Assembly (NCBI GenBank): GCA_023435265.1
Contig: JAEYRZ010000069.1
Span: forward strand, 1-18,977
Direction of reading: 5' to 3'
Length of the DNA stretch: 18,977 nucleotides
Source: Pseudomonadota bacterium
GTDB taxonomy: Bacteria > Desulfobacterota > Desulfobacteria > Desulfobacterales > Desulfosarcinaceae
Part shown: piece by piece, positions 13,683 to 18,977 of the stretch
Layout of the letters: every line of letters begins with the position of its first letter
Numbering within the stretch: the first letter of the stretch is position 1
Notes under the pieces: model-generated
Seen by the model: the letters and a program-made list of their open reading frames with translations, nothing else
Databases searched by the model: none
Told to the model about the DNA's origin: nothing
Program-made: the position numbers and the translations under genes

Positions 13683-15071
13683 CTACCGGGCGCCGTTATG
13701 CCTTTCGGGTTCTCCTGGGCTTCGGTTGAAAAAGGGTTCGGCCCCGGCGCTTTCGGCGGGAACAAAGTAAAGCAGCACGGCGCCGGCGATGAAGAGCAGC
13801 AACACCGAAATAATGCTGGTGCGGGTGGCCAGCAGCCCGATGGCGTGCACCTGTTCGGGAGAAGGCGCCGGCGGCAGCAGGGTGCGTTTGACCATCAGGC
13901 CGGTGATGCCCATCAAGGCCGGTCCGACGATGGCCGCGAACTTGCCCAGCATATTGTAGAAGCCGAAGAACTCGGCGCTCTGCCCGGCGGGGATCAGACG
14001 GGCGAAGTAGGAGCGGCTCAGGGCCTGGATGCCGCCCTGGACCAGACCGATGGCCGCGGCCAGGATGAAAAATTCGACGGTCCGCTCCAGCATGGCGCCG
14101 TAAATGGTGACTGCCATGTAAATCGCAAGCGCAAGATAGATGCCGGGGCGTGCCCCCCAGCGCCGGCCCAGCAACCCGAACGCAAGAGCCGCGGGGAAGC
14201 CGATGAATTGAGTGATCAAAAGAGCGACGATCAGGTCGTTGAATTGCAGGCCGAGCGAAATGCCGTAATCCATCGCCATTTTGATGATGGTATCGACACC
14301 GTCGATGTAGCACCAATAGGCGAGCAGAAAGATGAAGGCCGGTCTGTAATGACGGATCCGGCCGAAGGTGGCCCGCAGTTGGGCGAAGCCCTGTCTTGCG
14401 TGCGTCCACAAGGAAGCCGGTACTCCGGCCGGCTCGGACGGCATCCAGATGAAGCTCCACGCGCCGAAGCCCCCCCACCACACTGCCACGCTGACGAAAG
14501 AAAGGCGTACGGCCTGGGAGCCGTCGGCAAGGCCGAACAGGTGCGGCTTGAGCGTCATGAGCACATTGAAAACAAAAAGCAGTCCGCCCCCCAGGTATCC
14601 CAGGGCGTAGCCGAGGCTGGAAACCTGATCGAACCGGCTGGGCGGCGCTACCAGAGGCAAGAAGGCATCGTATAGGGCGATGGCGCCCGAAAAGCCGATC
14701 GCGGCCGCGGCGTAGGTCACAAGGGCGGCCGGCCACGCGCCTTGCGGAACGAGCGCCAGCGCCGCCGTCGACACCACCCCCAGCCCGGTCAGGGCGATGA
14801 GAAAACGTTTGCGCCGTGCGCCCCGGTCGGCCACGGCGCCGATCACCGGGGCCATTACGGCCAGCGTCAGACTGGCCAGCGCGTAGCCCACGCCGAGCCT
14901 GGCGGTGGTCAGGTTGACATCGATGCCGCGGCTCCAGAATTCCTTGAAGAAGGCGGGAAAAAACGCGGCCATGACGGTGGTGGCGAAGGCCGAGTTGGCC
15001 CAGTCATAAAGCGCCCAGCCCCAGATCGCCTTGCGTTGATCGGCCCGGCTGCCCTGCGGATGCGGCGGCAT
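13683..15071 (-). CDS. MFS transporter, UMF1/Atg22-like family
   Basis: Integral inner-membrane transporter with about 12 predicted helices and 462 residues, normal for the family. The N-terminal motif WGWALYDWANSAFATTVM is the signature of the UMF1/Atg22-like branch of the major facilitator superfamily. GAVADRGARRKRFL after the second or third helix is the MFS loop 2-3 motif. GLVQGGIQALSRSYFARLIP and AEFFGFYNMLGKFAAIVGP in the second half are also typical. The substrate is unknown; amino-acid or metabolite efflux is the usual guess for Atg22 relatives. I chose the start at 15071 because AAGGAG lies six bases before it. An in-frame ATG 19 codons earlier lacks support. It is divergent from the receiver/PPDK-N gene with only 77 bases between them, so they may share a control region. 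Confidence 0.92.
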   Translation of the reverse strand: MPPHPQGSRADQRKAIWGWALYDWANSAFATTVMAAFFPAFFKEFWSRGIDVNLTTARLGVGYALASLTLAVMAPVIGAVADRGARRKRFLIALTGLGVVSTAALALVPQGAWPAALVTYAAAAIGFSGAIALYDAFLPLVAPPSRFDQVSSLGYALGYLGGGLLFVFNVLMTLKPHLFGLADGSQAVRLSFVSVAVWWGGFGAWSFIWMPSEPAGVPASLWTHARQGFAQLRATFGRIRHYRPAFIFLLAYWCYIDGVDTIIKMAMDYGISLGLQFNDLIVALLITQFIGFPAALAFGLLGRRWGARPGIYLALAIYMAVTIYGAMLERTVEFFILAAAIGLVQGGIQALSRSYFARLIPAGQSAEFFGFYNMLGKFAAIVGPALMGITGLMVKRTLLPPAPSPEQVHAIGLLATRTSIISVLLLFIAGAVLLYFVPAESAGAEPFFNRSPGEPERHNGAR

Positions 15072-15148
15072 GGCTTTCTCCTTGAAAAAGAGCCCTTGCG
15101 CCGATAAGTTGGAGCGCGATGGCAACAAGGAGCACGCGGTAACTGATC

Positions 15149-18100
15149 ATGATCGAGAGCACCCGGATCAATCCGAAGCTGAGTTACATGGCCGGCGAGT
15201 TCGATACGCACTTTAAGGTCTACCACGAACTCATGTCAAATAAAGTCCTGGAGATTCTGCTGGTTGCCAGTGCTTACGATGCCTACATCCTTGAAGAGGA
15301 TGGATCGCCGGCCGCAAGGATCGTCAATGAATATCGCGGGCTCAATCTGAGCCGCCCGCCGCGGCTGACGCGTGTCGAAAACGCCCGTGATGCTCTGGAA
15401 GCGCTGCGGACCCAGCACTACGACCTGGTGATCACCATGCCCCACCTGGGGGACATGGACCCCTTCGACCTCGGACTGGCCGTCAAAAGTCTCCATCCGC
15501 AGTTGCCCGTAATCCTGCTGACCCACAGCATGGAGGGCCTGTATCCTCCGCCGGCAAAGAAAAACACTTCGGGAATCGATCAGGTTTTCATCTGGTCCGG
15601 CGATGCCGACCTGCTGCTGGCCATCGTCAAAAACGTAGAAGACCGGCTGAATGTACATCATGATACCCAACGCGCCCAGGTGCGGGTGATCATCCTGGTC
15701 GAAGATTCGCCGCTGTACCGCTCTTATTTTCTACCCTTGATCTACAAGGAGGTGGTCAACCAGACCCAGGCGGTGCTGGAGGAGAGTCTCAATGAGGAGC
15801 ACCGTCTGCTCAAGATGCGCGCCCGCCCCAAGATTCTGGTCGCCGATACCTACGAGGCGGCCCTGGAATTGTACGAGCGTTTTCACCCCTATTTGTTCGG
15901 GGTGATCTCCGACACCCGTTTTCCGCGCGACGGCACGCTCTGTGCCGATGCCGGCTACCATCTGCTGCGTAAAATCAGGGCCGAGATTCCCGACCTGCCG
16001 TTGCTGCTGCTCAGCTCCGAATCTGAAAACAAGACCAAGGCCGAACTCATTCCGGCCGCCTTTCTGGATAAAAATTCGCCTCAACTCTTCACCCGACTGC
16101 ATGATTTTTTCCTCAACGCACTGGGTTTCGGGGACTTTGTTTTCCGCACCGCCGACGGCACGGAGGTGGCCCGCGCGTCGACTTTGCGGCAGCTCGAAGC
16201 CATCCTGCCGGAGATTCCCGAGGAACCGCTCTGCTACCACGCCTCGCGCAACCGGTTCTCCAACTGGATCATGGCCCGTTCGGAGATCGGACTGGCCTCG
16301 CGCTTGCGGGAATTGCGGGTTTCCGATTTCCGCGATGCCGAGGCCATGCGTCGGTTCCTGATCGCCAGCATTCACGGATTGCGCAAGTGGCGCCAGAAAG
16401 GTGTCGTGGCCCAGTTCGACGCCAAGGCGTTCGACCCCCGGATCATCGATTTCGTCAAGATCGGACATGGCTCGCTCGGCGGCAAGGCGCGCGGCCTGGC
16501 GTTTGCCGCCAACCTGCTGCGTCGGACCCCCCGGCTTTTTGAAAAGTACCCTTCGATCGACATCCGCATCCCCCAGACGCTGGTGATCACGACTTCGCAT
16601 TTCGACCGCTTTGTTGCGGACAATCGGCTGCAGGGCCTGTCGGTTGGTGATCCGGAGGACCGTATCGTCAAAGAGGCCTTTCTCCGGGCAGACATGCCCG
16701 CCGAGGTGGTGCGCGAGATCGCCGCTTATCTGGCGGTGATCCGTTATCCTCTGGCCGTGCGTTCTTCCAGCCTCCTGGAGGACGCCTACCACCAGCCGCT
16801 GGCCGGGCTCTATAAGCCTTTGATACTGGCCAACAACCATCCGGACGACGCGGTGCGGCTCGATCAATTGATCCGGGCCGTAAAGCTGGTCTATGCCTCG
16901 ACCTGGTTCGAACTGCCGCGCCGCTTTATCCGCGGTTCGGCTTTTCGCCACCGCAAGGAATTGATGGGCGTGATGATCCAGCAGGTCGCCGGACGCACCT
17001 GCGGAAGCTATTTCTACCCGGCGATCTCGGGGGTCGCCCGTTCCCAGAACTATTATCCGATCGGAGGCATCCGCCCGCAGGACGGAATGGCCAAAATCGC
17101 GCTCGGTTTCGGCCGCATCCTGAACACGCATGAGGGGGGGCTGCGCTTTTGTCCCAAATGCCCGCAGCTGCTTCCCGATTTTTCAAAAACCGAGGATATC
17201 CTGGCCAAGGCCCAGAGAAGCTTCTACGCGCTGTTCATGGGCGGCGGCAGCCCGATCGGCGCGGAGGAGTCGATCGGCCTCCAAATGCGCCAGGTCGCCG
17301 ACGCCTGGCGCGAACCGCAGATCAAACCCCTGGTCAGTACATTCCTGCCCGATGAAGTGCGCATCCGCGACACGGCCGAGGGGGAGGGAATCAAACTTGT
17401 GACGTTCGCATCGATTCTCAAGCATAATGCCCTTCCGCTGCCGGAGCTTTTATGCGATCTGCTGGCCGTCACCCGTCAGGGTATGGGTTGCGATGTGGAG
17501 TTCGAGTTCGCCCTGGATATTTCCGACGTGTCGAACCAGCCCCATCAATTCCATATTCTGCAGCTGCGGCCAATGCCATCGGCCGATCCGCTGGAAGTCG
17601 AGCTGACGCCGGAAGAGATCGCCCGGGCGCTGTGTTACTCGACCCAGGCGCTGGGACACGGCAAGAACGATACAGTCGCCGATCTGATCTATGTCAAACC
17701 TGGTGACTTCGATCCATCCCGTACACGCGAGATGGCCGCCCAGATCGGCGCGCTCAATGCGTTACTGAGACTGCGCCAGCGGCCCTACCTGCTGATCGGC
17801 CCCGGCCGCTGGGGCTCGTTCGATCCCTGGCTGGGCATACCGGTACGTTGGGAAGAGATCAACGGAGCCGGCGCCATTGTCGAATTGCGCAACAGCGCCA
17901 TCAAGGCCGATCCTTCGCAGGGATCCCATTTTTTTCAGCAGATCACCGATCACGGCCTGCCTTACTTGACCATCACTGAAGACGGCGCCGATGTGTTGCG
18001 CTGGGAACTCATTCAAGGCCGGCCCGCCGAACACGACACGCCGTTCATTCGGCATATCCGGTTACCCGCGCCCTTGCAGATCAAATGCGACGGGCGCACG

Positions 18101-18160
18101 TCGCGCTGCCTGATCGTCCTGCCCGAGGGCGCAGCGGCCGACCCCCTTCCCGATATTTAG
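15149..18160 (+). CDS. two receiver-like domains fused to a PPDK N-terminal ATP-grasp domain
   Basis: Soluble 1003-residue protein. Residues about 32-165 form a receiver-like domain (ILLVASAYDAYILEEDG, DLVITMPHLGDMD) in which the phospho-acceptor Asp is missing, since Met97 falls near that place. Residues about 178-325 form a second receiver that keeps the acidic pair Glu185/Asp186 (ILVEDSPLYRS), acceptor Asp255 (VISDTRFPRDG) and Lys308 (FLDKNSP). Residues about 437-810 resemble the ATP-grasp nucleotide-binding part of PEP synthase/PPDK: GSLGGKARGLA (Lys446), AVRSSSLLEDA (Arg538, Glu544) and ILQLRPM. The phospho-His swivel domain and PEP-binding barrel are absent. The C-terminal region has LIGPGRWGSFDPWLGIPV and DPSQGSHFFQQ. 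The start is uncertain: the best AAGGAG is 16 bases upstream, and Met14 is an alternative. I know similar proteins from Bacteroidota and Desulfobacterota but no proven function. Confidence 0.9.
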   Translation: MIESTRINPKLSYMAGEFDTHFKVYHELMSNKVLEILLVASAYDAYILEEDGSPAARIVNEYRGLNLSRPPRLTRVENARDALEALRTQHYDLVITMPHLGDMDPFDLGLAVKSLHPQLPVILLTHSMEGLYPPPAKKNTSGIDQVFIWSGDADLLLAIVKNVEDRLNVHHDTQRAQVRVIILVEDSPLYRSYFLPLIYKEVVNQTQAVLEESLNEEHRLLKMRARPKILVADTYEAALELYERFHPYLFGVISDTRFPRDGTLCADAGYHLLRKIRAEIPDLPLLLLSSESENKTKAELIPAAFLDKNSPQLFTRLHDFFLNALGFGDFVFRTADGTEVARASTLRQLEAILPEIPEEPLCYHASRNRFSNWIMARSEIGLASRLRELRVSDFRDAEAMRRFLIASIHGLRKWRQKGVVAQFDAKAFDPRIIDFVKIGHGSLGGKARGLAFAANLLRRTPRLFEKYPSIDIRIPQTLVITTSHFDRFVADNRLQGLSVGDPEDRIVKEAFLRADMPAEVVREIAAYLAVIRYPLAVRSSSLLEDAYHQPLAGLYKPLILANNHPDDAVRLDQLIRAVKLVYASTWFELPRRFIRGSAFRHRKELMGVMIQQVAGRTCGSYFYPAISGVARSQNYYPIGGIRPQDGMAKIALGFGRILNTHEGGLRFCPKCPQLLPDFSKTEDILAKAQRSFYALFMGGGSPIGAEESIGLQMRQVADAWREPQIKPLVSTFLPDEVRIRDTAEGEGIKLVTFASILKHNALPLPELLCDLLAVTRQGMGCDVEFEFALDISDVSNQPHQFHILQLRPMPSADPLEVELTPEEIARALCYSTQALGHGKNDTVADLIYVKPGDFDPSRTREMAAQIGALNALLRLRQRPYLLIGPGRWGSFDPWLGIPVRWEEINGAGAIVELRNSAIKADPSQGSHFFQQITDHGLPYLTITEDGADVLRWELIQGRPAEHDTPFIRHIRLPAPLQIKCDGRTSRCLIVLPEGAAADPLPDI

Positions 18161-18273
18161 GCTAAAGCCTCCTCTGCGTCCGGGCGATATTGAGGGTAAG
18201 CATCGATCAACGGCTTCGGCAGAGCTTGAATGCATACCGTGACCAGGGCACGGGCAGGAGGGGAGGGGAGATC

Positions 18274-18420
18274 ATGCATCAAAAAGAGATCATTTTTTTT
18301 GACGAGCTGGGCTTCGGCTGGGTGGTGGATAAATCCATCATCAACCTGATCCATGCCCGCAATAAAAGTTCCGACATCATCATCGAAAAAACACTGGCCG
18401 ATCTCCTGCGGCGCGTTTAG
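18274..18420 (+). CDS. small hypothetical protein, 48 residues
   Basis: The ATG at 18274 follows an unusually strong purine-rich ribosome site (AGGAGGGGAGGGGAG). The encoded protein starts MHQKEIIFFDELGFGWVVDK and continues with INLIHARNKSSDIIIEKTLA. It is small, without signal peptide. It looks like a short strand followed by two amphipathic helices. Codon use is in keeping with neighbouring genes. It lies 113 bases after the receiver/PPDK-N gene on the same strand and may be its operon partner. An overlapping minus-strand frame is likely only a shadow. I do not recognise the family. A 7-bp inverted repeat (TGCCGCA/TGCGGCA, 18431-18460) follows the stop but has no T-run. Confidence 0.6.
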   Translation: MHQKEIIFFDELGFGWVVDKSIINLIHARNKSSDIIIEKTLADLLRRV

Positions 18421-18542
18421 CCCACCTGCGTGCCGCAGGCCGCAAGCTGCTTTTGCGGCATTCCCCCGCGTTTTATCGCACCGCCTGCGGTTCCGCATCT
18501 TTTCCCTTGCCAAAAATCCTGCGTTTTGTGAGTAATAGGGCC

Positions 18543-18974
18543 ATGCCACGCAGACACCTATATTGCGTCGCTTGCTGCCTTCTGCTCTGGGCGGCGGGCA
18601 TCGCGGGCGCCTTCGCCCAGGAGCCGGCCGCTCCCGCTAAAAATGCCGAAACGTTTCAATTGACACGGGCGGTGATGTGCGAGACCATCGAAAATTTCGA
18701 ACCCCTGGGTGCCGCAGCGGCCTTTTCGGTCGAGGCGGGAAGAGTGTCGTGCTACACGGCATTTCGAGGCATCCCGGACATCACCCATGTGGTGCATAAG
18801 TGGTACCGCCGGGATGAATTGGTCACCACCAAGCGCCTGACCCTGAAAACCCCGGCTTGGGCCACCTACAGCAGCATCCAACTGCGCGAAGCGGATAAAG
18901 GCCCCTGGCGCGTGGAGGTGCTGCATTCGGAAGGTCAAATTTTACGGACGCTGCGCTTCAGCGTCGTGGATTAG
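18543..18974 (+). CDS. exported DUF2914-domain protein
   Basis: The first 25 residues form a signal peptide (LYCVACCLLLWAAGIAGAFA, then QEP), so the 143-residue protein should be exported to the periplasm. The mature part matches my memory of the DUF2914 pattern: MCETIENFEPLG, AGRVSCYTAFRG, THVVHKWYRRDEL, WATYSSIQLREADKGPWRVE and VLHSEGQILRTLRFSV. The biochemical role of DUF2914 is not known. It is often attached to other envelope or sensor modules, but here it is alone. The ribosome site is weak, an AGGG close to the ATG. An in-frame GTG at 18528 is an alternative start. The stop codon is followed directly by ATG at 18975-18977, the last bases of the window, which might be the start of another gene. 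Confidence 0.82.
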   Translation: MPRRHLYCVACCLLLWAAGIAGAFAQEPAAPAKNAETFQLTRAVMCETIENFEPLGAAAAFSVEAGRVSCYTAFRGIPDITHVVHKWYRRDELVTTKRLTLKTPAWATYSSIQLREADKGPWRVEVLHSEGQILRTLRFSVVD

Positions 18975-18977
18975 ATG

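Noticed and set aside
15731..17131. 466-codon open frame on the minus strand
   Set aside because: Antisense to the receiver/PPDK-N gene, with no domain and no ribosome site. It is a shadow frame.
18157..18549. 130-codon open frame on the minus strand
   Set aside because: It covers the 48-residue plus-strand gene, which has a strong ribosome site. The minus-strand protein lacks features.

Overview
The window looks like chromosomal DNA of an anaerobic Desulfobacterota bacterium, probably a Desulfosarcina/Desulfatitalea-like sulfate reducer. This is inferred from gene content and is not proven. The genes are GC-rich. They include an acyl-CoA dehydrogenase fused to a rubredoxin-type iron site, a small sirohaem/[4Fe-4S] sulfite-reductase-like protein, a RACo-type corrinoid activator and a receiver/PPDK-N fusion. 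The intergenic gaps hold several kinds of palindromic repeat. I see no rRNA, tRNA, CRISPR array, transposase or phage gene.

Layout. Positions 1-1545 (minus): an acyl-CoA dehydrogenase followed by the start of an alpha/beta hydrolase cut by the window edge. Positions 1546-2130: a gene-poor gap. Positions 2131-2979 (plus): a PHP-type histidinol-phosphatase, convergent with a sirohaem-ferredoxin protein (3002-3835, minus). Positions 4154-6112 (plus): the corrinoid activator, followed by a 137-bp MITE-like palindrome. Positions 6515-8773 (plus): a 752-residue protein of unknown function. Positions 9171-10286 (plus): a Cache-HAMP membrane sensor that stops without an output domain. Positions 10287-10631: a compact non-coding region with a 20-bp tandem duplication, two opposed hexamer arrays and a perfect 28-bp palindrome followed by a T-run.

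Positions 10632-13419 (plus) carry a small unknown protein, then a lipoprotein whose stop codon overlaps the start of a YcaO-family protein. A CACAGAG/CTCTGTG repeat palindrome separates this group from a convergent UMF1/Atg22-like MFS transporter (13683-15071, minus). Divergent from the transporter is a 1003-residue protein with two receiver-like domains, a PPDK N-terminal ATP-grasp domain and a conserved C-terminal region. A 48-residue ORF and an exported DUF2914 protein close the window.

How the genes fit together. Most are singletons or pairs, not one pathway. The dehydrogenase, sirohaem protein and RACo protein fit anaerobic acyl-CoA, sulfur and C1/corrinoid metabolism. The best candidates for undescribed biology are the lipoprotein-YcaO pair and the receiver/PPDK-N protein, which lacks both the phospho-histidine swivel domain and the PEP-binding barrel.
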